Shown: positions 16,162 to 23,824 of the stretch, in pieces
How the letters are laid out: every line of letters starts with the position of its first letter
Position numbering within the stretch: position 1 is the stretch's first letter
Assembly: GCA_963787375.1 (NCBI GenBank)
Contig: CAWBCR010000017.1
Location: forward strand, 62,001-126,000
Reading direction: 5' to 3'
Length of the DNA stretch: 64,000 nt
DNA from: CAWBCR01 sp963787375
GTDB taxonomy: Bacteria; Chloroflexota; Anaerolineae; Aggregatilineales; UBA3940
The notes under the pieces: model-generated
Database searches by the model: none
What the model saw: only the letters and a program-made list of their open reading frames with translations
What the model was told of the DNA's origin: nothing
Position numbers and translations under genes: made by a program

Positions 16162-16865
16162 TCGTCTTGAAGCGTCATCAGGTCATCAAGCGCGCGTTGA
16201 GCCGCTACCTGCGCGGCAAGCTGCTTGCTGGACCCAACACCTTCGGATTGCTTTCGGTCGCCCAGAAAGACGGCAACCGTAAACTCCTTGGCATGGTCCG
16301 GCCCCCGGCTGGCAACGGTCCGGTAGCTTGGCGTGATGCCCAGGTGGGCCTGGCTCCATTCTTGCAGGCGGCTCTTGGCGTCCTTATCCAGTGAAAGCCG
16401 CATGATATGATCGAGCGCGCTGTCGAAAAGCGGGTTGACGAATGGAGCCACGATTTCCACACCCTGGTCGAGGTACAACGCGCCGATCAGCGCCTCAAAG
16501 GCGGCACACAGGTTGTTGTTGCGATCCCGCCCGCCGCTCTCTTCCTCACCGTGGCCAAGCATCAACGCCTCGCCGACGTGCGTTTCCCGCGCGAACTGGG
16601 CCAGCGTCTCGGTGCGCACCAGCGCCGCGCGCAATCGGGTCAGGTCGCCTTCCGGCGCTTCAGGGAAGCGATGGTACAGCAGTTCGCCACTGACGAAATC
16701 GAGGACCGCGTCCCCCAGGAATTCGAGGCGCTGATTGTCCTCCAACCCGGTATCGGGGTGCTCGTTCAGGTATGACGGATGCGTCATCGCGCGCAGCAGC
16801 AGCGATTGATCCTCGAAGGTGAGCTGGGTCAGCTCCTGAAATGTGGGCAGGTCAATAACTGCCAT
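16158..16865 (-). CDS. rnc: Ribonuclease III
   Basis: 235 residues, the normal length. The catalytic signature NQRLEFLGDAVL (residues ~44-55) is intact, with a second acidic motif FEALIGALYLD (~121-131), followed by a double-stranded RNA-binding domain (~160-232) ending in SSKQLAAQVAAQRAL. It cleaves double-stranded RNA in rRNA maturation and mRNA decay in the cytoplasm. In many bacteria rnc sits next to fatty-acid genes; here fabF is directly upstream in the same direction. Confidence 0.95.
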   Translation of the reverse strand: MAVIDLPTFQELTQLTFEDQSLLLRAMTHPSYLNEHPDTGLEDNQRLEFLGDAVLDFVSGELLYHRFPEAPEGDLTRLRAALVRTETLAQFARETHVGEALMLGHGEEESGGRDRNNNLCAAFEALIGALYLDQGVEIVAPFVNPLFDSALDHIMRLSLDKDAKSRLQEWSQAHLGITPSYRTVASRGPDHAKEFTVAVFLGDRKQSEGVGSSKQLAAQVAAQRALDDLMTLQDE

Positions 16866-16885
16866 CGATTTCCTCGCGTGATGCT

Positions 16886-18123
16886 TTAAACCTTTCCGTC
16901 AAGCGACTTGAAAACCAGGACCGAGTTGTGCCCGCCAAAGCCGAACGCGTTGCTCATTGCGACATTGATCGGCATCTTGCGGGCCTGGTTGGGGATGTAG
17001 TCCAGATCACAATCGGGGTCCTGCTCGCTGTAGTTGATCGTCGGGGGGGCAACACCGTCGCGGATCGCCTGCACACAGAACACAGCCTCGACAGCCCCTG
17101 TTGCGCCCATCATATGTCCGGTCATGCTCTTGGTTGAACTGACCGGGATGCTATAAGCGGCTTCGCCCAGCGCCAGTTTGATCGCCTTTGTCTCAGACAG
17201 CGTCGTTGAGCGGCGTGCCGGTGCCGTGGGCATTGATATAGTCGATGTCCGTGGGGTTCATCTGCGCATCGGCCAGCGCCTTACTCACGGCCATTGCGCT
17301 ACCCGACCCATCCTCTGTCGGCGCGGTGATATGGTAAGCGTCGGCAGATGCGCCATAGCCCGCCAGCTCCGCCAGGATATTCGCACCACGCGCTGTGGCG
17401 TGCTCAAGCGTTTCAAGCACAAGCACGGCTGCGCCTTCACCCATCACTAGGCCGTCGCGGCCCTTGCTGAAGGGCGAGGGGGTCCCACTGTCGCGGTGTG
17501 TATAGGCCTGTATCTGGTCAAAAGAACCGATACCGAGCGGTGAGATACCGGCTTCTGAACCGCCTGCCAGCATCGCGTCGACGATGCCGGCACGCAGAAG
17601 GTACAGCGATATCCCGATACCATCCGATGCGGAGGCGCAGGCCGACGTCACACAGTACGAAGGGCCGCGCAGCTTGTTGCTGATGCTGACCGTGCCCGCC
17701 GCGCCGTTCGTCATAAAACGCGGGATGGTGAATGGGCTGAGCCGGCTGGGGCCCTCGCGATCCAGCACCAGCGTCTGCTCAACAAAATGTCTCCAGCCCG
17801 CCGACGCCGCTGCTGATCGAAACTCCAATGCGTTCGCTGTTAGCGTCGGTGACCTCCAGGCCGCTGTTGGCCAGCGCCTCCTTGGCGACGATGTTCGCCA
17901 TCCATTCGAAACGGTCCTGGCGGCGCACCTCGCGTCGATCCAGCCACAGGCTGGGATCGAAGTCCTTGAGCTCGGCGGCGAGCTTGACGGGGAAGTTGGT
18001 CGTGTCGAAGCGGGTGATGGGAGCCACGCCAGTCTTCCCGGCGACGATACCTTCCCAGGAGTCCTCTGCGTTGTGCCCCAGCGGGGTAATCGAGCCAAAC
18101 CCGGTTACAACTACGCGGTGCAT
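16886..18123 (-). CDS. fabF: Beta-ketoacyl-ACP synthase II (two frameshifts)
   Basis: Three frames together encode one FabF. Breaks lie at a run of four A (17784-17787 on the plus strand), where GGLETF must continue with VEQTLVL, and near 17198-17206, after TPLNDA. Removing one base at each gives 411 residues, exactly the family norm. The active-site Cys (VTSACASASDG), His (HGTGTPLND) and second His (MTGHMMGATGAVEA) are all present. The enzyme condenses acyl-ACP with malonyl-ACP in fatty-acid elongation. The start ATG at 18123 follows AAAGGAA. The gene is usually essential, so the breaks look like sequence errors rather than decay. Confidence 0.88.
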
Positions 18124-18204
18124 GGTGGCAGTTTCCTTTCAGCGCGTCTTGGACAATCGGGTCGCGGGATGTCACCGCGGAGACCGGGTGCCCCGGACCG
18201 AGGG

Positions 18205-18942
18205 CTAGCTGTGTTCCTTGTCATGAACGTCGTCGGGAGTGGGTCGGTAGTGCCCCTCCACCCATTCGCTACCATCCGGCCCGACCTCCTTCTTCCAGAC
18301 CGGCACGATTTCTTTCAGCCGGTCTATGCCGTAGCGGGCAGCCTCGAAGATGCCGTCGTGCCGGTGCCCCGATGAGCAGGCGACCAGCACAGTCGTCTCT
18401 CCAATATTCAATGTTCCTATTCGCTGGATAATGGCGATGCCCTGAACCAGCGGGAACCGCTCGCGGATCTCACGGGCGACCTGCCGCAGTTTGTTCTCGG
18501 CCATCGTCTCGTAAGATTCATATTCAAGGCGTGTCGTGCTGCGCTGTCCGCCGTCCGTCTCGGTAAGGCCGCGCACGGCCCCGGTGAATACGCACACCGC
18601 GCCGATTTCGGGCCGTGTGATGTGGGCGATCACAGCGTTGACATCCAGCGGATCGGCGGTGATGGCGAACAACTCCGGCCGGTCTTCGAGGCCGAGCACA
18701 CCACCGCTCACTGGCGGAAACAGGGCAATCGTATCGCCATCGCCGACGGGGTCCTCCGGGAAGGCGAACTCCTCGTTCACTGCGACGAGCGCCGTCTTCA
18801 GTGAGGGCTGGATGCCGGGGTAGCGCTCTCCCAGCGCGTCCAGAACGGCCTGGACCGTGGATGCTGCGCCCAGGTCAACCTGCGCCGTATCGACGCCGGC
18901 GCGGTCGCGCAATGTGGCAAAGAACCGGATAGTTACTGGCAT
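18205..18942 (-). CDS. MoaD-MoaE fusion, molybdopterin synthase
   Basis: 245 residues. Residues 1-~81 are the MoaD sulfur carrier (IRFFATLRDRAG, ending FPPVSGG), and ~90-245 are MoaE, the catalytic large subunit, with EYESYETMAE, the GxxxIGETTV region and the active-site KKE motif in VPVWKKEV. Together they convert precursor Z (cPMP) into molybdopterin. In stand-alone MoaD the final Gly-Gly must be a free C-terminus for thiocarboxylation; here it is internal, as in mycobacterial MoaX, so cleavage after GG is expected. The start ATG 18942 lies just before the moaC stop. Confidence 0.9.
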   Translation of the reverse strand: MPVTIRFFATLRDRAGVDTAQVDLGAASTVQAVLDALGERYPGIQPSLKTALVAVNEEFAFPEDPVGDGDTIALFPPVSGGVLGLEDRPELFAITADPLDVNAVIAHITRPEIGAVCVFTGAVRGLTETDGGQRSTTRLEYESYETMAENKLRQVAREIRERFPLVQGIAIIQRIGTLNIGETTVLVACSSGHRHDGIFEAARYGIDRLKEIVPVWKKEVGPDGSEWVEGHYRPTPDDVHDKEHS

Positions 18943-18946
18943 GATC

Positions 18947-19424
18947 TTATTCCAACACCACGTCGCCGGATCGCCCACCGTGTTTCTCGGCCAGCCGCAC
19001 CGACTCGATGCGCATTCCCCGGTCGACAGCTTTCGCCATATCGTAAATCGTCAGGCCGGCAACCGACACCGCTGTCAGCGCTTCCATCTCGACGCCAGTC
19101 TTGCCGGTCGTCTTGACCCGCGCCTCGATCAGCACGCGCGGGCGGCTGTTCGTCGAGCGTCAGGTCGACAGAGACGTGTGTGATGGCGAGCGGATGGCAC
19201 AGCGGAATCAACTCGGCAGTACGTTTGGCGGCCATGATTCCCGCAAGACGGGCCACTGCCAGCACGTCACCTTTCTTGAGCGCCCCCTGCCGGATCAGAG
19301 CCAGCGTCTCAGGCTGCATGGTCACCTCACCGCGCGCAATGGCGATGCGCTCGCTGTCGGGCTTGTCGCCGACGTCGACCATCGCTGCCCGCCCTGCGTC
19401 ATCAAGGTGTGTCAGCTCGTTCAA
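18947..19424 (-). CDS. moaC: Cyclic pyranopterin monophosphate synthase accessory protein MoaC (one frameshift)
   Basis: The frame changes near 19134-19142 in a GCGCG tract. One base too many is present; removing it gives 158 residues, the usual MoaC length. Visible motifs are LTHLDD..MVDVGDK, the LIPLCHPL signature (residues ~73-80), KTGVEMEALTAVSVAGLTIYDM and the C-terminal GGRSGD. MoaC completes cPMP formation in molybdenum cofactor synthesis. The start is TTG 19424, preceded by AGGAG. It forms an operon with the moaDE fusion and has its own promoter at 19499-19528. Confidence 0.85.
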
Positions 19425-19498
19425 TCCCGGGAGTCTCCTGCTGGCGGCCATTCGCTGCCGCGCCTGGACGAGTATACGTTCTTGCGTGTTGCAGTGGG

Positions 19499-19528
19499 AT
19501 TATAGCTTACAGGTTTGCACCGCGACAA
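19499..19528 (-). promoter_or_regulatory. Promoter for moaC-moaDE
   Basis: Reading the minus strand: TTGTCG (19528-19523), an 18-base spacer, TATAAT (19504-19499). Transcription would start near 19492, about 70 bases before the TTG start. Confidence 0.6.
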
Positions 19529-19554
19529 TCGCCACTGCGTGGGGCTCCTCGATA

Positions 19555-19563
19555 TGCTATAAT
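19555..19563 (+). promoter_or_regulatory. Extended -10 promoter for ftsY
   Basis: TGCTATAAT at 19555-19563 is an extended -10 element without a clear -35. The transcript would start near 19570, leaving a ~28-base leader with an AGGAG site before ATG 19598. Confidence 0.6.
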
Positions 19564-19597
19564 GCGCGTGCCCTACACCAGGAGAACACCGGCCATC

Positions 19598-20491
19598 ATG
19601 TTTAGTGATTGACTGAAGCGCACACGACAGGCTTTCTTTGGCCGGATCTCGGCCATGCTCGGCGCGTCTGAACTGGACGACGAGACGTGGGAGGACATCG
19701 AGGCGCTGCTCGTACAAGCCGACCTTGGCGTCGAGACGGCGCTGGATGTTGTCAAGAGGCTGCAGCAGCGTGTTCGCGACGAGGGCTTGACGACCCGCCA
19801 GCAGCTTGAGGAGGGGCTTAAGGCTATTCTGCTCGACATGCTCCCACTGCAATCACCCGGCACGCTGGCCGAGCCGCGCCTGCTGACCATCGTGCTGGTG
19901 GTGGGCGTCAACGGGTCGGGCAAGACGACTACCATTGGTAAGCTGGCTCAGCACTTCAGCCGCGAAGGCTGGCGGGTGATGTTAGCGGCTGCCGATACGT
20001 TCCGCGCTGCCGCCATCGAGCAGCTGCAGCAGTGGGGCGAGCGCGCTGAGGTGCCCGTGATCGCCGGGCAGATCGGCGGCGATGCAGGCGCGGTGGCCTA
20101 TGACGCCATCCGTGCTGCCCGTGCCCGCGACCGCAACCTGCTGCTGGTCGACACAGCGGGGCGGCTGCACACCAAGTTCAACCTGATGGAAGAGCTTCGG
20201 AAGGTGCGCCGCGTGGCCGAGAAGAACGTTCATGAGGCCCCGCACGAGGTGTGGCTGGTCGTTGATGGTACGACAGGCCAGAACGCGCTCGTCCAGGCAC
20301 GCAGCTTCAAGGAATCCGTCGGCGTGACGGGCGTCATCATCACCAAGTTAGACAGCACCGCGCACGGCGGTATAATCTTCGCCATCGGTCATGAACTGAG
20401 CCTGCCGGTCCGCTTTGTGGGGGTCGGTGAGGGCCTGGATGATCTGCTTCCGTTCGATGGTCCCGCGTTTGTGGACAGCCTGTTTGAGTGA
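19598..20491 (+). CDS. ftsY: Signal recognition particle receptor FtsY, with in-frame TGA at codon 5
   Basis: From ATG 19598 the product is 297 residues, a normal minimal FtsY, but codon 5 is TGA (19610-19612): M-F-S-D-stop-L-K-R-T-R-Q. Trp (TGG) would be the natural residue there. If translation instead restarts at ATG 19655, the first 19 residues of the N-helix would be lost. The NG domain is intact: GVNGSGKTT (P-loop, ~108), AADTFRAAA, DTAGRLH, TKLD and GVGEGLDDLLPF. FtsY is the GTPase that docks ribosome-SRP complexes at the membrane and is normally essential. The TGA is either a sequencing error or a recent nonsense change. Confidence 0.88.
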
Positions 20492-20504
20492 TTGTCTGTA
20501 AAGA

Positions 20505-21062
20505 GGGTACAAACCCCTGCCCTTCAGGCAGGCCGTTTTCAACACCGTATTATCCGTCGTACAATGTGAGCATGAGCTATCGAAAGACATCCCACGCTGT
20601 TTATGACCTGAAGTACCATCTGGTGTGGATCACGAAGTATCGGAAGCCTGTGCCGAGAGGTGAAGATAGCCCGGCGACTGCGCGAGCTGGGAAGGCAAAC
20701 CTGTGCCACGCTTGAGGTGTACATTCTGAGTGGACATGTGGCTGTGGACCATGTCCATCTGTTGGTGTCGGTGCCGCCTCACGCGTCGGTCAGTGACCTG
20801 ATGCAGCGTATCAAAGGGCGCAGCAGCTGGAAAATGCTGGAAGAAATCGGCGAATCGAGCCGTCAATCTGGGGGCAGCACCTGTGGGCACGGGGCTACTT
20901 TGCCGCCAGTTCGGGTAACGTGACCGACGAAGTTATCAAGCAATACATCGAATCCGAAGGTCAGGAGCCTACTGTGGAAGATGACAGCTTCAATATCGGT
21001 GAGCTTTAGGTGAGTCTTCACTGCGTCCCAAGCTACCGGCTTCCAGCCGGTAGTAGTTCATT
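20505..21062 (+). mobile_element. Decayed IS200/IS605-family insertion sequence
   Basis: A short element carrying only a tnpA-type transposase remnant. Subterminal hairpins typical of the family flank it: CCTGCC..GGCAGG (20516-20532) at the left end and CTACCGGC..GCCGGTAG (21033-21053) at the right. Exact ends are uncertain because these elements leave no target duplication. It lies between ftsY and prfB, with its right end only ~30 bases from the prfB start. Confidence 0.85.
20572..21009 (+). pseudogene. tnpA: IS200-type TnpA transposase, frameshifted
   Basis: Pieces in three frames rebuild a ~145-residue Y1 transposase: SYRKTSHAVYDLKYHLVWITKYRKPV, then RRLRELGRQTC..LSGHVAVDHVHLLVSVPP, then WGQHLWARGYFAASSGNVTDEVIKQYIESE, ending at TAG 21007-21009. 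The HUH motif is HVH (in DHVHLLV) and the expected Tyr is in the IKQYIE segment. Breaks are near 20660 (frame shift after RGE) and near 20870 (one T missing before WGQH). The copy cannot make a full transposase as written. Confidence 0.88.
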
Positions 21063-21090
21063 TGCTGACAATCGACGAGAGGTTGTGGTG

Positions 21091-22171
21091 ATGGAAGAGT
21101 TGATCGCGCGTCTGAATGAACTGCAAGAACGCCTTCAAAGCCTGATGGAGCGTCTTTGACCTGGCTGAGAAACGCGCCGAACTGGCGCTGATCGACGAGC
21201 AGGCTGCTGCCCCCGATTTCTGGGATGACACCCGTGCGGCGCAGGCGGCGATGCAGCGCGCCAGCCGTCTGCGTGACGAAGTGGAAATGTGGGATAAGGT
21301 CTACCAGCGTGTGATGGACGCGCTGGAGCTGGCCCAGCTTGGCGACGAATCGCTGGGCGACGAGCTTGAGCCAGAAGCCGACGCGCTGGAACACACTGTC
21401 GACCGCCTTGAGTTCACGACGCTTCTATCAGGAGAATACGATCAGGAGGACGCGATTCTGGCCATCCACTCCGGCACCGGCGGCGTCGATGCGATGGATT
21501 GGGCAGCCATGCTTGAACGCATGTATCTGCGCTGGGCAGAGAACCGGGGATTCAAGGCCGAGGTACTTGACCGCAGTCTTGGCGAAGAAGTCGGCCTCAA
21601 GAGCGTCGTGATTGCGATCAGCGGCAATTGGGTGTACGGTTACCTGAAGTCTGAGCGCGGCGTGCACCGCCTTGTCCGCCTGTCTCCGTTTGACTCGGCG
21701 CATCGCCGCCATACGTCGTTTGCGCTGGTCGAAGTGTGGCCGGACGTCCATGGCGAAATCGACGTCGAGATCAATCCCAACGATCTGATCATTGACACCT
21801 ACAAAGCCGGTGGGGCAGGGGGGCAGCACGTCCAGAAGAACGAGACGGCGGTCCGCATCACCCACAAACCCACCGGAATTGTCGTGACGTGTCAGAACGA
21901 GCGCTCGCTGACGCAGAACCGGGAAAGCGCCATGCGCGTGCTGCGTGCCCGGTTGCTTGAGCGCGAGGAAGAGCGCCAGGCGGCTGAACGCGCTGAGCTA
22001 AAGGGCGAGTACGTCGACGCCAACTTTGGCAACCAGATACGATCCTACGTGCTGCATCCCTACCAGATGGTCAAAGATCATCGTACAGATTACGAGACGG
22101 CCAACACAACCGCCGTGCTGGACGGCTATCTGGAGGGGTTCATCGAGGCGTATCTACATTGGGATCGCTAG
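21091..22171 (+). CDS. prfB: Peptide chain release factor 2, programmed +1 frameshift
   Basis: Translation starts at ATG 21091, reads 22 codons to CTT TGA (21154-21159), then shifts +1 to read GAC and continues to 22171, giving about 359 residues. RF2 recognises UAA and UGA stop codons; the GGAQ-type peptidyl-hydrolase motif is present as AGGAGGQHVQKNETAVR, and codon recognition lies in the usual SPF-type segment (RLSPFDSAHRRHTSFA). The start has a GAGAGG ribosome site. The frameshift gives autoregulation: low RF2 slows termination at UGA and favours shifting. The IS200 remnant ends just upstream, so the native promoter may have been displaced. Confidence 0.95.
21147..21160 (+). promoter_or_regulatory. 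RF2 autoregulatory frameshift site
   Basis: GGAG (21147-21150), three bases (CGT), then CTTTGAC (21154-21160). The spacing between the Shine-Dalgarno-like GGAG and the CUU slippery codon is three bases, the same as in the well-studied E. coli prfB site. Confidence 0.95.
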
Positions 22172-22227
22172 GCGGCCTGCCTGCGACTCACTATCGATAG
22201 CGACCGTGTGTTAAAGGAGGATCACCT

Positions 22228-23475
22228 ATGCCCCCCGGAAACATCAAGAAGGAGTCGGGCGGCCCGTCCAAGACGCCCACACCCGGCGGTTCGTCGGGCT
22301 CGTTCAAGACTTCGAACCCGGCTCCCCCGCCCAAATCGAAGACGCCAGCACCGGCTCCCCCGCCGTCGCGTCCGGCCAGCAGCCCACCACAGATGGGCGG
22401 TGTGGTCGCGGGTGCGGCAGCGGGCGCTGCGGCTGTGGGCGACGAGTTTCGCCAGCGCCTCGACATGCTCCAGTTCAAGTGCAATAACCTGGCCGACGAG
22501 GTTGCGCTGACGAGCCAGCGGCAGGCGGTCGAAGACCTGCGCAGCAGCATCTTCGACCTGGCCGGGCAGGTGCAGAGCCTGCGCGCGCGCGGGTACCGTT
22601 ACAAGAGCTTTCTTGAGCCCAAGCTTGACGCGCTGCAACAGAAGTGGACGGCATCACAGCCGATCCTCCAGCGCGAGATCGACGCCGCACAGCGCGATCT
22701 GCGCCCGGTGTACGACCAGATAGCTCGCCGTCTGTCGACAGTGACGAATCCAGCGCAGGCTGACGCCTTCGAGCGCGAGCTGGACAATCTGAACAGCCGT
22801 ATCACGGCAGCCACGCGGACGGTCGAGAATGCCTTCCAGAACATCAATGATACCTACCGGCAAACGGCCCAGCAGGTTACCGAGGCAGTCGCTTTGATGG
22901 ATGGCATTGACCAGGCATCGTTCGAGCTGCTGGCGGGTGAAACGCCGATCCAGTCGGTACCTGCCAAGTGGTGGCGCGATGGTAAGAATGAGGGGCCTGA
23001 AGGCGTCCTATATGTGAGTGATCAACGCCTGCTTTTCGAGCAGAAAGAAAAGGTCGCGACTAAGAAGGTGCTGTTCATTACGACCGAGTCTGAAACGGTT
23101 CAGCAGCTTCTACTTGCCAACCCGGTCAGCGCAGTAGAGTTGTGCAAGGCCAGCAGCGCCGGGCTTGGTGGCAATCAGGATCACCTGGATTTCGCGTTTA
23201 CATCCGGCGACTTCGCAAACGCCCATTTCCACATCAAGGGGCAGGAAAGCGAGGTCTGGGCGGCGCTGATCAAGCGCATTCTGAATGGCGACATTGCAGG
23301 CGAGCGCTATTACGCTGAAGGTGAGGATGCGGCCTCGTTTCAGCAGGCAGTCGAGTCTGCCCTGTCTAGCGCGCCTGCCAAGTGCACTGCATGCGGCGCG
23401 CCTATTGATGTGGAAATCACACGTGGCCAGCATCAGGTGCAGTGTGAATACTGCGGAACGGTCATGCGCTGGTAG
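22228..23475 (+). CDS. Coiled-coil protein with PH-like domain and C-terminal zinc ribbon
   Basis: 415 residues, no signal peptide. Residues 1-60 are Pro/Ser/Lys-rich and disordered, followed by a short Ala/Gly hydrophobic stretch, then a long helical coiled coil (~75-230). Residues ~240-345 contain GVLYVSDQRLLFEQKEKVATKK, typical of bacterial PH/GRAM-like folds. The C-terminus is a zinc ribbon, CTACG and CEYCG (~388-411). The ribosome site is perfect (AAAGGAGG, 22213-22220). The architecture suggests a cytosolic adaptor at the membrane. A similar zinc ribbon ends the protein at 43316-43831, so the two may belong to one system. Function unknown. Confidence 0.75.
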   Translation: MPPGNIKKESGGPSKTPTPGGSSGSFKTSNPAPPPKSKTPAPAPPPSRPASSPPQMGGVVAGAAAGAAAVGDEFRQRLDMLQFKCNNLADEVALTSQRQAVEDLRSSIFDLAGQVQSLRARGYRYKSFLEPKLDALQQKWTASQPILQREIDAAQRDLRPVYDQIARRLSTVTNPAQADAFERELDNLNSRITAATRTVENAFQNINDTYRQTAQQVTEAVALMDGIDQASFELLAGETPIQSVPAKWWRDGKNEGPEGVLYVSDQRLLFEQKEKVATKKVLFITTESETVQQLLLANPVSAVELCKASSAGLGGNQDHLDFAFTSGDFANAHFHIKGQESEVWAALIKRILNGDIAGERYYAEGEDAASFQQAVESALSSAPAKCTACGAPIDVEITRGQHQVQCEYCGTVMRW

Positions 23476-23500
23476 AGCGCGTCTGACGCGCAGGGACAGC

Positions 23501-23530
23501 GGGGCCGGCTGCGCCAAGGCGGCCAGCCCC
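23501..23530 (+). terminator. Probable terminator after the zinc-ribbon gene
   Basis: Imperfect GC-rich hairpin (GGGGCCGGC against GGCCAGCCCC) followed by ACATTTT. It lies 25 bases after the stop codon. Confidence 0.5.
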
Positions 23531-23564
23531 ACATTTTCTGGGTTGCGTACACTTCGATCTGATG

Positions 23565-23621
23565 GTCCCCGCCGCAAAATGGACTATTTTGCTTGACGGG
23601 GACATATCTTGAGACTATAAT
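23565..23621 (+). promoter_or_regulatory. rpoC promoter with overlapping palindrome
   Basis: TTGACG (23593-23598), a 17-base spacer, TATAAT (23616-23621): a near-consensus promoter. The -35 lies inside an interrupted inverted repeat spanning 23565-23603, with outer arms GTCCCCG / CGGGGAC and inner arms GCAAAAT / ATTTTGC. The repeat could be an operator or a terminator of upstream readthrough. The transcript would have a leader of about 195 bases before GTG 23825, containing a further CCTGCC..GGCAGG hairpin (~23779-23799). Confidence 0.75.
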
Positions 23622-23824
23622 AATAGTTTGCGAACAACCTCGTTGTTTGCGGAGCCCGGTTGTTGGGATCACAGGGTATTTCAGACAAGAAGGTCTAACG
23701 GTCAAAGTGGATAGTCTGTTCGTCGAGATGCGCCGATGCGCCGGAGTAAGTGTCTTCCGCGCGCAATTTGCGCTTTCCCTGCCGGCTGCGTGGGCAGGTC
23801 TCGTGACGAGGAGGGTTCTGTTCC

